Source: Argyresthia goedartella
Taxonomy: Eukaryota; Arthropoda; Insecta; Lepidoptera; Argyresthiidae
Assembly (NCBI GenBank): GCA_949825045.1
Contig: OX463820.1
Location: 13,342,501 to 13,406,500, forward strand
Length of the DNA: 64,000 nucleotides
Direction: 5' to 3'
The notes beneath the pieces are model-generated. The model made no database searches. It had not been told where the DNA came from and worked only from the letters and a program-made list of their open reading frames with translations. Shown piece after piece: positions 22,693 to 33,703 of the stretch (the stretch's first letter is position 1; each line of letters opens with the position of its first letter). The translations under genes and the position numbers were made by a program.

Positions 22693-24989
22693 ATGGTAAG
22701 TGCTTTATATCCAAATATTGTAGAATCCTCATGAGCTTTTTCGTCACTCCTTCACTAAAAACTATTGTCCATCTCTATAAAACACCATTTACATCCCTCA
22801 AACAGTAAACTGGGTGGCATGTAATATGACGGATATACTAACCCAAACCACCCTTTCTATAATAAAACATTCCTTTTTGAAGTCCCGTCCACTTTAACGG
22901 CAGTAAAGCATTCTGTTACGACGACTCGGTACATTTGCTCACAACTGAGAGAATACTTGGACCACTTCAATGGCAGAGAACAAAGTTAGGCATCTGGAAA
23001 GTAAGCTATATGTAACTACCTACTGAACGGAATGGTCGAAGCATCTGTTACTTCAATAGGGATAAATACTTGAAGGAGTACTAAAACTTAAGGACTCGGT
23101 GTATGCCGCTAAGTCTAGTAGTACTTACCAACAGCATAATTGTTGCGCTAACCGTAAGAATCCGGCCGATCTTATGCTCTAAAGATTCTCTTGTGAATAT
23201 TTTTGAGGCAAGTAATCTTTATAATGAAAAATTATCGACATCTTTTCGTCCAGTGCGTATTTGCAGGTTGTGTTTATAGCACAATGGTCAGTGAATAAGT
23301 AAAGCATAAACGTTTTCTTCTAATATTTACGGCAAAATGATAATTATTGCTATTAGGCCAGTAAAGTCTTGCTTTTATTCCGGTATTCTGATTTTTGCTG
23401 ACTTGCTTATGATTTTAGCCAATCAATAAACCAAGTTCGTGACCTCGGTCGCCAAATGCAACATTGTCAAAAAGTCTGAACTACCGGTTTTTTCGCAAGA
23501 CGTATGGCAGTAAATTTAACTTAACTACGCTTTATAAGCTAGCGTCAAAAATAAAGCATTTCCTTCCAATGACAGGTGATAAGAACTTTCTTTATTCATT
23601 CGGCCCAATATTAACAAAACTTAAGTGTTCCAAAAGAAATATGAAGGCTTTTGCGCAAACAGCTAAGCTTACAATATCGCTCCCTCATCTCACTCAACGA
23701 GTTTATAATTAATTTTGTTAGGGGGTGTTCTCAATAAATCTCTGTTTATGGGCCTTAACTGGATTAGCGGATGTAACGACCGATCCTCTTTGCAATTTAT
23801 AGAGGTCACCGAATCTTAACGTAATTTAAGCCACCAAACATATCCGCTAAATTGGATTAGTTTACAGTAAATGTAAATAAAACCCAGCAATGTCGGCACT
23901 GAGGGACAAAGGCCCTTTACTCAGAGACAAGTAAGATTTAGCCATATTCCACCGCCACAATATAAAGTATCCTTCGTCAAACGACAAATTTGTACTGACA
24001 CTACAGACGGAATGAAGACATCAAGTGAAACAATAGCTACCGCTGGCGAGCGATCATCAGCAGGAGACCACCGCCTCGGCATGTCATTAATAAAGCGAAG
24101 ATTAACCTAGGCCATGAGCGGGAGAGTAATTGCGCGGAGGAAGATGAGTTTGGTTTTTACGGCACGAGCTGTTGCCCCGCTGCTGGCCACCCGCGGAGGC
24201 GACACTTCCAAGCCACGACTCCCCTCTTCAATTATTTGTGGTTTCAATCCGCTTTTTACGACGAACAACTCCTACTGCAGACCCTCACGACTCAACTGGT
24301 GACTCGACTCTTGTTGCGATGTATACTTTGGTTACCTCATCACAAAGCTGAATTTCTGCTGATCGGAAAGTCTCTGAGGCTATTCGGGACTGGGGTGTAT
24401 TTTTGCAAATGCCATCCGACGACACACAACTCATTAGGCGTAAGTATCCTCTTTAAATGAATGCGGTGTTTAAAAAAATATCCGTTTCATTGTATGGAGG
24501 GGAGCGGGGAGTGGGATTAATTGAAATGAATGGCACCAAAACAGATTATAGAACGGCCTTCCGTCTTGTATGTGGTTATCGATTGAGATGTGATATACAT
24601 ATTCCGTAACAGCTTCGATGGTCTGTATCGATTCAGTCTTAGGATTTTACAAATGACCGCTCAGCAAAAACGGATTCCTATGGTAGCTTTAATTTAATGT
24701 GCGCTTATATAGGAATAATTTAGGAAGATAACACCTTCATAATTATCGTTTCTTGCTGTAAGTTAGCACTAACGGCAAGTTTCAAGGGGGGGTCAACGGG
24801 GTTCAGTATGTCAGTTATCTAAGACCAAGCAATGACAGCTATGTCCGCTTTTTCTCCCGATTGGTGGCGCTGGCATAGTTGGAGGCAAAGAGTTTCATTC
24901 ATCTGAGGTAAGGATAAAAAATATGTCACGTGATCTTTCAATTACACTTGACGCTGGCAAAATTAACCGCAAGTGAGGTTAGCTCGTCA
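22693..24989. other. No gene recognised
   Basis: An 82-codon AT-rich frame at 23464-23712 and two overlapping frames at 24114-24460 have no recognisable domain. A TSD half (TGTAC, 24990-24994) ends the stretch at the BEL/Pao element. Confidence 0.5.
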
Positions 24990-24994
24990 TGTAC

Positions 24995-25201
24995 TGTTTG
25001 GACTCTGACCCCTATTGGTGCTGCCATTAAAACCACTGTATCGTAAACAATAATGTTTAATAACAGACCAGGATTGGTATGAAGGGGTAACAAAAAATAT
25101 ATTCAATTTCAGTTTATGCGAAGCCAAGAAAATCTCAACATCGCGAGTTACAAATAGAACAACGCCATCTAGGTGAAATCACCTGAACCAAATTTCAAAC
25201 A
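24995..25201 (-). repeat. BEL/Pao 3' LTR (207 bp)
   Basis: Identical by eye to 31305-31511. In element orientation it carries an ATTAAA poly(A)-signal variant (complement at 25056-25061). Preceded, in element orientation, by a weak purine tract GGTGGGCGATA (plus positions 25202-25212) that may prime plus-strand synthesis. Confidence 0.95.
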
Positions 25202-25382
25202 TATCGCCCACCAAAAGGCATTTAGTGAAGAAATGGCTTTTAAACAAAAAAACGTACATTTGCTTAAATATATATAAAACAGTTCCAGTTCATATAAAAC
25301 ATAAGAGTTTTCACAACACACTAAAATATTATGAGTTGGTAAAATCAACCAACAATACACATTTAAACAAAAATAAGAGAGC

Positions 25383-28300
25383 TTACTGGTTAACAGGTAA
25401 AACACATATTTTACAAATCGGTCTTTTAAAGATAGACGCCTTGGTACGTAAAGTGACTACACGGGTGAGATTATCACAACCCGGATGTTTTTCGACTATT
25501 CTACCTAGCAACCAGCGGCTTGGAGGCAAATCATCCTCTTTTACAAGAACCACGTCTCCTACATTAGGCTCGGGATTTCTTGATGTCCACTTGTATCTTT
25601 GCATTAAAGTACTCAGATACTCCGAGGACCACCGTCTCCAAAATGAGCCTAACATCTTCTGGACGAATTGCCATCTTGTTAGACAGTTAACGTTTGAGCG
25701 TTCATAAGTGTCCTCGGGAACCGTGAGAATAGGTTCACCTATTAAAAAGTGACCCGGGGATAACGGCAAGGGTTCACCGGGTTCTGTGGTGTCGATGACA
25801 CTCAAAGGTCGCGAATTTAAACAGGCTTCGACCTGACATAACAACGTGCTCAATTCCTCATAAGTGAGAGTTGCATCGCCTATCACCCTCTTAAGGTGAA
25901 ACTTTGTAGCTTTTATCCCTGCCTCCCACAACCCTCCAAAATTAGGGGCTCGTGGGGGTATAAAATGCCATTCTGTACCAGAGTTCTCCAAATGCTCTGC
26001 AGCAGAACTTTCTATCGTCACTATCTCCTTTAGTTCTTTAGAGGCACCAACGAATGTGGTGCCATTATCGCTCCACATATGAGCGCAGTGTCCGCGCCGT
26101 GAGACAAATCTCTTAAACGCCGCCAAGAAAGCTTGAGTGGTCATATCACTAACAACCTCTAAATGTATGGCGCGAGTGGCCATGCATATGAATAGGCATA
26201 TATATCCTTTGAATGCACGATGCCCACGTCCCTTAGTAGTCCTTATATTTATTGGACCAGCATAATCCACACCACTGTTGAAGAATGGTCTGGCTGGTAC
26301 ACATCTAGCTGATGGCAACGAACCCATCAGTTGATGGTTGATATTGGCTTTCTGTCTGACGCATACAACGCATTTGTGGACATGATGCTTTACTAAATTT
26401 CTTGCGCCTATGATCCAATACGCTGATCTCAAGTAATTCATCATTAATGATGGACCACCGTGAAGAGTCTTTAAGTGCGCTTCAGCTACGATGAGGTTCG
26501 TTAGATGAGCCCCCTTCGGAAGAATTATAGGGTGCTTCGTGTCCTTTTCTAACTGAGCCCTTTGAATTCTTCCACTAACTCGAATCAGTCCCTTGTCATC
26601 AAGATAAGGACAGAGTGTTTTTAATTTGCTGTGTTGTCCTTGTATTGTCCCTTTCGTTTCTAGTAGGTTGTACTCCGTTTCAAAATGTTCCTTTTGTGTG
26701 ATCTTTAAGCATCTTTGTAAAACATCATCTAACTCCTTCTTCTGTAAATATCTTGCATTCGTTTTGTCCTTTTTCGTAAATCTTCTACAATAAGCTAAAA
26801 CTCGTTGTAGCTTTTGTAAAGAGGAGAATCTTGTAAAGAGCGACTCCTCTGGAACTGTCGCAATGTTGGTCTTTATTACTTGTTCTAACGTCACATTATT
26901 ATCTTTAGGTTTTATGTATTGCACTTCCTTCTCTCGCAGAAATGAAGGCCCGGAAAACCAAAGTGTATCATTAACTAGGGCGATGGGTAGCACTCCACGT
27001 GATGCACAATCAGCAGGGTTCATTTTCGTTGACACGTGAAACCACTGCCATGAATTTAAAGATGACAACACCTCTGCTACTCTATTTCCCACAAATGTTT
27101 TCCATCGACTCGGATGGCTATTCAGCCACGCGAGGACTATGGTTGAATCGGTCCACGCCCTTATATTGTCCTTATGAATGCCCAACACTTCTGCACACTC
27201 AACTAGCAATTTGGAAAGGAGTACAGCTCCGCATAGCTCCAATCTTGGGATGCTTATTTGCTTTATCGGAGCAACTCTTGTTTTTGCTACCACTAGTGAA
27301 GTGTGAACTTCGCCCTTTGCGTCGACCACTCGGAGGTAGACGACCGCTGAATACGCCGCTTTGGACGCATCACTAAACCCATGAAGTTCTGTGATGACAT
27401 CATCATAACGTGAACTCATCCATCGAGGAATTTCTATCTTCGTTAGTGCAGACAACTCTTTTCGGTAAGTACTCCATTCTTCTACTAATACCTCGCTTAA
27501 TTTATCGTCCCATCCGAGACCTGTGAGCCATAGTTTTTGGATGAAAATCTTGGCTATAATGATGCAAGGAGCTATCCAGCCTAGCGGGTCAAAAAGCCGT
27601 GCAATATCTGCAATAACTATTCTTTTAGTTATAGGTCCAGCTGTCATCGGAGGAAGAGTCACCGAATACTGAATTTTGTCGTCTCTACGGTTCCAGGTGA
27701 GTCCCAGTATTTTATTATTTGCATCAATTTTGATCTCTATTTCCTTTTCTTTGTTGTCCTGTTTGTTCTTTTCAGCGGTTTCTTCTTCCTTTCTATTAAT
27801 TTGTTCTTCTTTTTCAGCAGCTGTCATGTATATCTTCTGTAACAGTTCCTTACTGTTACTATTCCACTTCTGTAGCTTGAAACCACTCTTTTCTAATAGA
27901 TCTGTCATTTCTGTATACAATTTTATTCCTTCTTCGACATTGCTACACCCTGCCATTAAATCGTCCATATAAAAGTTGTTTAAGACTTTTTCAGCAGCAA
28001 GAGAGTAATTGTGTCCTTCGTCATGTGCAGTTTGCTGTAAAGCTCTTACTGCAAGATGAGGAGCGCATGCTGTCCCAAACGTCAAATTAAGCAACTCATA
28101 ATCCTTTATTTCTTTTTCAGGATCGTCTCTCCATACTATACGCTGGAAAATTACGTCATCATCTGACACTCTCACTTGTCGGTACATTTTAACAATGTCC
28201 GTGATTAGGCCAATGGGGTGGCCTCTCCATCTCATTACTGTGTGACGTAAATCCGCTTGTAATTTGGGCCCTACCATTAGCGTGTTATTAAGCGACACAC

Positions 28301-30596
28301 CATTTTTGTTTTTCTCAGACGCGTTGAATACTACGCGAACCTTTGTTGTAGCTTTGTCTGTTCTGATCACTGCGTGGTGCGGTAAGTATGTAGCTTCTTC
28401 TTTTCTTGTGTCCTCGCCTTCGACTTCTCTCATGTGATCTAATTGTAAATATTCGTTAATTACTTCTGTGTACTTTTCTTTCAATTCTTCATCTCTTGCG
28501 AATCTCTTTTCTAGAGATTTCAGTCTAGCTATCGCAATGTTTCGTGAATCTCCACCTTTGCAGGCAGGTTCTGCATCTCGGAAAGGTAGTTTAACTACAT
28601 AACGGCCATCGTTTGATCTCACAGTTGTTTCTGTAAATAAATCTTCACATTTTCTCTCTTCTTCTGTTAGCATGGGTTTGACCTCTGTTATTTGTTCTTC
28701 GATTTCCCAAAATCTTTTGAGAGAATCATCAGTATTGATCTGTGCGTGCATAACGCTAATTGGGGTTGTACTATTGCCTGTTTCTTTTCCAGGTTGAACT
28801 ACGCCGGATACTATCCAGCCAAGTGTTGTGCTCTGGGCTATCAAAGTGCCAGAAGGGCTCCTTTTCAAACCCTCCTTCATTATTGAACTATAGATGTCCG
28901 CTCCCAGTAAAACATTTATTTTATTGGGAACGTTGAACTGCGGATCTGCCAATGTCAATTCTTGTAGATCAACCCATTCGACTGGATCTACGGTTTTTTC
29001 CGGAAGACAAGACGTAATATTTTTCAAAACATAAGCATTGACCTGAACTTTGAACTGGTGATCTACTCTCGACTGAATCATCAGCCTGACCATGGACTTT
29101 GTACTTAGAGATTCTCTTTGACCTACGCCGGAAATAATACCTTTGACCGGTGTCTTTTTTAGTTGTAAAAGTTGAACTGTATCTTCGGTGATAAAGCAAG
29201 CCTGTGAACCTTGATCCAGCAATGCTCGAATTACTTGGACTTGACCTTTATGTGACTCGATATTTATTAGCGCTGTGGCCAATAAAACCTGTCTGGATTT
29301 TGTTCCTTTGCCAGTTGCCAAGCACGAAGTTATCGTCTGGTCCCTAACCGGTTTGTCAGGGTGTTTGACAGCTGGTGGTATGTCTTGTGATCTATTTTCA
29401 GGTTCATTAGGTGGATGCAGTAAGGAATGATGTCTGCGCTTGCATATTTGGCACGAGGTAGTTTTCCTGCAATTATACACTGTGTGATTGCCTCCTAAAC
29501 AATTAAAGCACATTCTCTTATTAATCACAAATTCGCGTCTTTGATCATATTGTTGACTGGAAAACTTCTTGCAGAAACAAAGTTTGTGGGCTTCGGAGCA
29601 GAACTCACACTTAATTTCAGATGTGACACCTAACAGCGCCTTGGGGTTATGAGAATCAGCCCTATTGCCACTGTTCGGACGAAAGGTGTGTCCTTTGGGT
29701 TCCAAACACTCTAAAGCTCGGAATCGAGTTTCTATAAATTCCTTGAACTGTACCAAAGATGGCAACTCGTTACCTTCTGAATCGGTGATGTGCAACTCCC
29801 ACTGTTTGCGAGTTTCACTATCAAATTTGGATGCTATAATGTGTATTATCATCACATCCCATGTAGTCACGTTTATTTCCAAGTTGGATAAAGCATTTAA
29901 ACAATCCATTGTAGTATCTAATAATTCCCTGAGAGCTGAGGCAGATTCATTATATAATCTCCTTTGACCGAGTAATCTTTTTAATATACAATTTGCTAAA
30001 TATCTTTTGTTGTTGTAACGCTCCTCTAACTGCTGCCAGCATTTGAGATAGTTGGCGTCAGATATTGGGGTTTGTCTAATAAGCTGTTCTGCCTCACCAC
30101 TCAAGTGGCTTTTCAGATAGTGTAATTTCTGTACACCATCCAAAGAAGAGTTTTTGTGAATGAGGGATACAAACAAATCCCGAAATGTCGTCCATTCCGC
30201 ATATTTACCGGAAAACATGGGTATGGAAATCTTTGGCAACCTAACCATTGAACTAGAAGATGCGCCGGAGGAATTAGTCTCCGTGGTTGTTTTCCTCGAC
30301 AATTGTAACTTATTTAAAAACAATCTCAATTGTGATTTATATTCTATATAGGCATCTTCGCATTGATCATACAACTCTTCCTTTTCATAATTAGACTCCC
30401 TTATAGCATCTCTTGAATAAGTTGCATAAATCTTTGAACTGTTTTCTCTAAATGTTGTCCAATCTCTTTCTAAATTCTCCAATCTAGCTTCAACATATTC
30501 AACAGTTATTCTGTCTTTAGGTGATTTTTTTAAATTTACTAAACCTTTTTTCATAGACTTGTGCAACTCTTCTTGGAGAACAATTATTTTCTCCAT
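25383..30596 (-). CDS. BEL/Pao gag-pol polyprotein, intact
   Basis: Single 1737-residue frame, of the length expected for BEL/Pao gag-pol. Order of domains: gag DUF1759-like region (about 115-300) and CCHC/CCCC-type zinc knuckles (C330-C342; CFNCLGGNHTVYNC at 363-376, then CQICKRRHH). The aspartic protease has LLDQGSQ (active D461). The reverse transcriptase has YMDD at 876-879, after FGTACAP. RNase H carboxylates are D1076, E1120 and D1150. The integrase zinc site is H1374, H1379, C1409, C1412, and its DDE core is D1444, D1510, E1558. A DUF5641-like tail (about 1650-1735) contains GDVVLVKED. No stop or frameshift is present. The start context CAACCATGG is favourable. It makes the capsid and replication enzymes, presumably split by its own protease. 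Confidence 0.96.
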   Translation of the reverse strand: MEKIIVLQEELHKSMKKGLVNLKKSPKDRITVEYVEARLENLERDWTTFRENSSKIYATYSRDAIRESNYEKEELYDQCEDAYIEYKSQLRLFLNKLQLSRKTTTETNSSGASSSSMVRLPKISIPMFSGKYAEWTTFRDLFVSLIHKNSSLDGVQKLHYLKSHLSGEAEQLIRQTPISDANYLKCWQQLEERYNNKRYLANCILKRLLGQRRLYNESASALRELLDTTMDCLNALSNLEINVTTWDVMIIHIIASKFDSETRKQWELHITDSEGNELPSLVQFKEFIETRFRALECLEPKGHTFRPNSGNRADSHNPKALLGVTSEIKCEFCSEAHKLCFCKKFSSQQYDQRREFVINKRMCFNCLGGNHTVYNCRKTTSCQICKRRHHSLLHPPNEPENRSQDIPPAVKHPDKPVRDQTITSCLATGKGTKSRQVLLATALINIESHKGQVQVIRALLDQGSQACFITEDTVQLLQLKKTPVKGIISGVGQRESLSTKSMVRLMIQSRVDHQFKVQVNAYVLKNITSCLPEKTVDPVEWVDLQELTLADPQFNVPNKINVLLGADIYSSIMKEGLKRSPSGTLIAQSTTLGWIVSGVVQPGKETGNSTTPISVMHAQINTDDSLKRFWEIEEQITEVKPMLTEEERKCEDLFTETTVRSNDGRYVVKLPFRDAEPACKGGDSRNIAIARLKSLEKRFARDEELKEKYTEVINEYLQLDHMREVEGEDTRKEEATYLPHHAVIRTDKATTKVRVVFNASEKNKNGVSLNNTLMVGPKLQADLRHTVMRWRGHPIGLITDIVKMYRQVRVSDDDVIFQRIVWRDDPEKEIKDYELLNLTFGTACAPHLAVRALQQTAHDEGHNYSLAAEKVLNNFYMDDLMAGCSNVEEGIKLYTEMTDLLEKSGFKLQKWNSNSKELLQKIYMTAAEKEEQINRKEEETAEKNKQDNKEKEIEIKIDANNKILGLTWNRRDDKIQYSVTLPPMTAGPITKRIVIADIARLFDPLGWIAPCIIIAKIFIQKLWLTGLGWDDKLSEVLVEEWSTYRKELSALTKIEIPRWMSSRYDDVITELHGFSDASKAAYSAVVYLRVVDAKGEVHTSLVVAKTRVAPIKQISIPRLELCGAVLLSKLLVECAEVLGIHKDNIRAWTDSTIVLAWLNSHPSRWKTFVGNRVAEVLSSLNSWQWFHVSTKMNPADCASRGVLPIALVNDTLWFSGPSFLREKEVQYIKPKDNNVTLEQVIKTNIATVPEESLFTRFSSLQKLQRVLAYCRRFTKKDKTNARYLQKKELDDVLQRCLKITQKEHFETEYNLLETKGTIQGQHSKLKTLCPYLDDKGLIRVSGRIQRAQLEKDTKHPIILPKGAHLTNLIVAEAHLKTLHGGPSLMMNYLRSAYWIIGARNLVKHHVHKCVVCVRQKANINHQLMGSLPSARCVPARPFFNSGVDYAGPINIRTTKGRGHRAFKGYICLFICMATRAIHLEVVSDMTTQAFLAAFKRFVSRRGHCAHMWSDNGTTFVGASKELKEIVTIESSAAEHLENSGTEWHFIPPRAPNFGGLWEAGIKATKFHLKRVIGDATLTYEELSTLLCQVEACLNSRPLSVIDTTEPGEPLPLSPGHFLIGEPILTVPEDTYERSNVNCLTRWQFVQKMLGSFWRRWSSEYLSTLMQRYKWTSRNPEPNVGDVVLVKEDDLPPSRWLLGRIVEKHPGCDNLTRVVTLRTKASIFKRPICKICVLPVNQ

Positions 30597-31304
30597 GGTT
30601 GTAGCTTATGATTATAATTCACTATCTATGTAAAGTTCTAATCTAAGGTATTTCACGAAAATTTTACAAGTGTTTTGAACTATTTGATCTCTGGGGAAAA
30701 TTGGGCATAGGTTCCCCGTTCCCTCGTTTTTAAGCAAATTATTCTAAGTCCTAAAACTAATACACAATTATTGCTAATTTTACAAGTCCCAAATTGATCT
30801 GAATTCTTCTGAGTTTATTACTCGATGTTAATAAAGTTCAAAATGTCTTGAATTATTTCTTATAGAAAGAATCAAATGTACTCACGATTTCACTTCTCAC
30901 TCACGCATTTGTTGAACTGTAGTTTGGTCTCCAAGGCGCTCCTAGAGGTCGCCTCTCTCCTGTAGTTGATCTGTTGTCCTCATGTATATTTGTTGAACTG
31001 TAGTTTGGTCTCCAAGGCGCCCCGTAGAGGTCGCCGCTCTCCTGCAGTTGATCTGTTGTCCTCATGTATATGGCCTCTCAGCTGGGCTGTCACAGGTTGC
31101 CTGCACTACGGGCTTATGTGACGTCGTCGGCTATAAAACCAAGGCTGCCAAGGTGGCATTGGCATCTGTTACTCAGCTGCCAACGTCTCCATTGACTGCC
31201 CAACACGCCCTCTTGCTGCAGCAATCCACCGCAAGGACGCGTGAGTGGTCTTTTTAGACCACAAATCTCAAAAATAAAAACAGTATCCGGTTCGAAGGAC
31301 CAAA
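30597..31304 (-). other. BEL/Pao leader with 81-bp tandem duplication
   Basis: Untranslated leader between primer site and gag start. Two copies of an 81-bp unit (30908-30988 and 30989-31070) share TTTGTTGAACTGTAGTTTGG and TCTCCAAGGCGC and differ at a few positions. This could be part of the packaging or dimerisation region; that role is inferred only from its position. Confidence 0.8.
31285..31302 (-). promoter_or_regulatory. BEL/Pao primer-binding site, tRNA-Tyr-like
   Basis: The plus strand reads ATCCGGTTCGAAGGACCA, ending two bases before the 5' LTR. This equals the 3' end of tRNA-Tyr (...CCGGCTCGAAGGA plus CCA) with one C-to-T difference, so the element strand can prime from tRNA-Tyr. 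The assignment rests on remembered insect and human tRNA-Tyr 3' ends. Confidence 0.7.
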
Positions 31305-31511
31305 TGTTTGGACTCTGACCCCTATTGGTGCTGCCATTAAAACCACTGTATCGTAAACAATAATGTTTAATAACAGACCAGGATTGGTATGAAGGGGTAA
31401 CAAAAAATATATTCAATTTCAGTTTATGCGAAGCCAAGAAAATCTCAACATCGCGAGTTACAAATAGAACAACGCCATCTAGGTGAAATCACCTGAACCA
31501 AATTTCAAACA
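31305..31511 (-). repeat. BEL/Pao 5' LTR (207 bp)
   Basis: Identical by eye to the 3' LTR at 24995-25201. It should hold the element's promoter, but no strong TATA box or initiator stands out on the minus strand beyond a TATATTTT word. Confidence 0.95.
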
Positions 31512-31516
31512 TGTAC

Positions 31517-32587
31517 TGTAAGAAGTTAATAGAATTTGACGACTTTGACAGATAGACAGCCAACTACAAAAGCGCCATCTGCAATGAGCTTTCGAGATTA
31601 GGTGCCATTCTCAAACACCTAGGCAATTTGAAGTTTCGTTTTGTTTAATATTTGACTCATATTTTTTTTTTGATGTTATCCGTAGATTAGGTACTTCTTA
31701 CGCTTCTTGTTTATATCAACCTCAAAGGATCTATTTAATGGTAAGTACATCCTTCTTATAGATATAATTTTGTAAAGAAACAACGTTATCCATTTGAAAA
31801 TAATGTGTTTATTTTTTATAAAATCAATTTCAGGCATTTATACTTCGCACAAATGTTATAAAGTACAATATATATAAATTTATTTATAACGTTTTATACA
31901 ATCAGAGGTTGTTACACTCCGTGACGCAAACAGTCGGTAAGTACATAATTTGTAGGTTAGATATGTCTGTATTAAATAAGGCATAACAGCTTCTGTACTT
32001 GGGCAATATGAATTTTGAATTAACCTTGTTGACTCCATTTAATTTGTATATCACATTTACATCATTGCAGTCGAGTATATATATTTTTTCAGACCTTTAT
32101 CTATCTATAGATTGGATGATCAGATTGAATGCGAGCTCTACGATGTTCATGGAAATGATTCTACTAGTTATACATTATCTGTCTGAGGAAAGAATTACCT
32201 ATTCACAGATTTCCTCAATTGTTTCAATAGTAAGTGTACAAAATAAATAAACATAATCTTTCATTTTTCAATTTCGACTAAGGTGACTCTACTTATACAA
32301 CTTAAAATTAGGATGCAATTGCTATCTATACTATAATAACGTACAATATTTATAGTTATATTTCATAGTTCTGTACAACACTTTAAAAGTCTCACTTCAA
32401 CAGTTAAATACACGTTCTTGGCGATGCGGATCGCACAGTCTATGATACAAATCCACACAGTTATGTACAAGTCGGTGTGATATGTCGTATGTACAGCAGG
32501 GCGCTCTGGCGCGCTTTATCACAGCATGTGCCGCGGGTGGAGGCGCGGCGGAGGCGGCGGCGGCGAGGGCGGCGCCGCAAGCGCACG
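31517..32587 (-). other. Probable 3' UTR and downstream flank of the Sp gene
   Basis: AT-rich sequence downstream of the Sp stop codon. Candidate poly(A) signals on the minus strand (TTTATT on plus) occur near 31806 and 31881. No coding frame is convincing. Confidence 0.5.
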
Positions 32588-33703
32588 TCACACGCCCGGC
32601 TTCACATCCAGCGGCAGCTCCGGCGAGCGGCAGCCGCCGCCGCCCTCGCCCTGGCTGTTCTCCTCCGAGTCGGAGCACGAATCCGAGCTGCCTTTCTTGC
32701 CGCCGTTGTGCGTCTTGGTGTGCTTGGCGAGGTGGTCGGAGCGCATGAAGCGCTTGTTGCACACGGGGCACGCGAATCGCTTCTCGCCGGTGTGCGTACG
32801 CAGGTGCCTCTGCAGCTCGTCGGACCGCGTGAACCGCTTGCCGCAGAACAGCCAGTTGCATACGAAGGGCCGCTCGCCCGTGTGCCAGCGGAGGTGCGCC
32901 TTCAGATGCGACGTCTTGCCGTACACCTTGCCGCAGCCCGGGATGTGGCAGCTATGGATGTTCTTCTTGCGCAAGTGCGCGCCTGCCGGGCCGAGGCGCT
33001 CCGCCTCCTGGCAGTTGGGGCAGTCGCAGGTAGCGCGGCCGGCGTAGCGGCGCTGCGAGCGCGGCGACGGCGCCTGCGCGGGCGGCGCGGGCGAGCCGGG
33101 CGCGTGCAGCGGGAAGCCGCCCTGCGCGCCCGGCAGCACCGACTTGTAGGCGTCCTGCAGCAGGTGCGGCCCCGGTGGCAGCAGGTGCGCGCCGCCCGAC
33201 AGCGAGTGTGTCAGCTGCGAGTAGTCCTGGCTCGCGTAGTTCGCCATCTGGCCGCCGACGTCGAGCCAGCCACCGTGCACGTCCCACCAGGTGCCGCCGA
33301 CGGCGCCCACGCCGCCCATCTCGGCCGCCTTGAGCGCGCCGCCGCCGCCACCGCCGCCCACGTTGAAGGGCCACGACTCGTAGGGGTGCCGCGAGTACAT
33401 GGAGCCGAGGCTCGCGCTCGACTCGCTCTTGCCTAGCAGCTGGTCACCGGAGCTTGGGAAGTAGAGGTCGTTGCCGTAGGCGGGCTGCGCGCAGGAAGCG
33501 GGCGCGCGTGCGTACGCGGCACCGGGCTGGGCACGCGGCGCGGAGCCGGGCGCGGGCGGCGAGTGCGCGCCGGGTGATTTCTTCCACGGGTGGAAGCCCT
33601 TGCCGACGGCCGCGTCCGCTAGCGGCGGCGGCGACTTGCTCGACAGCTTGTTGCACTGCGCCGCTAGCATCGCCAGCGGCGTGCCGCGTAAGCTCGGGTG
33701 TTC
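32588..33703 (-). CDS. Sp-family zinc-finger transcription factor (Sp6-9/Sp1 clade), last coding exon
   Basis: DNA-binding regulator that recognises GC boxes. The exon opens after an acceptor site (TCTTTCCAG before 33703). Its first codons continue an upstream exon: [11 protein letters not shown], then MLAAQCNKL. The [14 protein letters not shown] plus GFHPWKK motif marks the Sp6-9 group, which includes Drosophila Sp1 and vertebrate Sp8. Numbered from that Met: low-complexity Pro/Gly/Ala region, buttonhead box [13 protein letters not shown] at 215-227, then three C2H2 fingers (C241/C246/H259/H263; C271/C276/H289/H293; C301/C304/H317/H321), an acidic Ser-rich tail and a stop at 32588-32590. 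In insects this clade acts in appendage growth (family knowledge). The exon is strongly GC-rich. The true start lies upstream and was not found. Confidence 0.93.
   Translation of the reverse strand, partial: EHPSLRGTPLAMLAAQCNKLSSKSPPPLADAAVGKGFHPWKKSPGAHSPPAPGSAPRAQPGAAYARAPASCAQPAYGNDLYFPSSGDQLLGKSESSASLGSMYSRHPYESWPFNVGGGGGGGALKAAEMGGVGAVGGTWWDVHGGWLDVGGQMANYASQDYSQLTHSLSGGAHLLPPGPHLLQDAYKSVLPGAQGGFPLHAPGSPAPPAQAPSPRSQRRYAGRATCDCPNCQEAERLGPAGAHLRKKNIHSCHIPGCGKVYGKTSHLKAHLRWHTGERPFVCNWLFCGKRFTRSDELQRHLRTHTGEKRFACPVCNKRFMRSDHLAKHTKTHNGGKKGSSDSCSDSEENSQGEGGGGCRSPELPLDVKPGV

Larger units (their letters stand above)
24995..31511 (-). mobile_element. Complete, young BEL/Pao LTR retrotransposon (6517 bp)
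   Basis: The element runs from LTR to LTR, flanked by the 5-bp target duplication TGTAC (24990-24994 and 31512-31516). The LTRs begin TG and end CA (outer TGTTTG/CAAACA). They look identical over all 207 bp, so insertion is recent. In element orientation the order is 5' LTR, primer-binding site, 708-bp leader with an 81-bp tandem duplication, one gag-pol frame, 181-bp untranslated stretch, 3' LTR. There is no env-like frame. It lies in the same orientation as the Sp gene, about 1.1 kb past that gene's stop codon. Confidence 0.97.

Noticed and set aside
23464..23712. 82-codon basic protein frame
   Set aside because: Lysine-rich AT-biased composition without a known domain; no evidence of an exon.
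26999..27376. 125-codon plus-strand frame within the BEL/Pao element
   Set aside because: Antisense shadow of the RNase H region of the intact polyprotein.
32477..33436. Long plus-strand frame (319 codons) across the Sp exon
   Set aside because: Arg/Ala-rich antisense shadow of a GC-rich coding exon; the minus frame has the zinc fingers.
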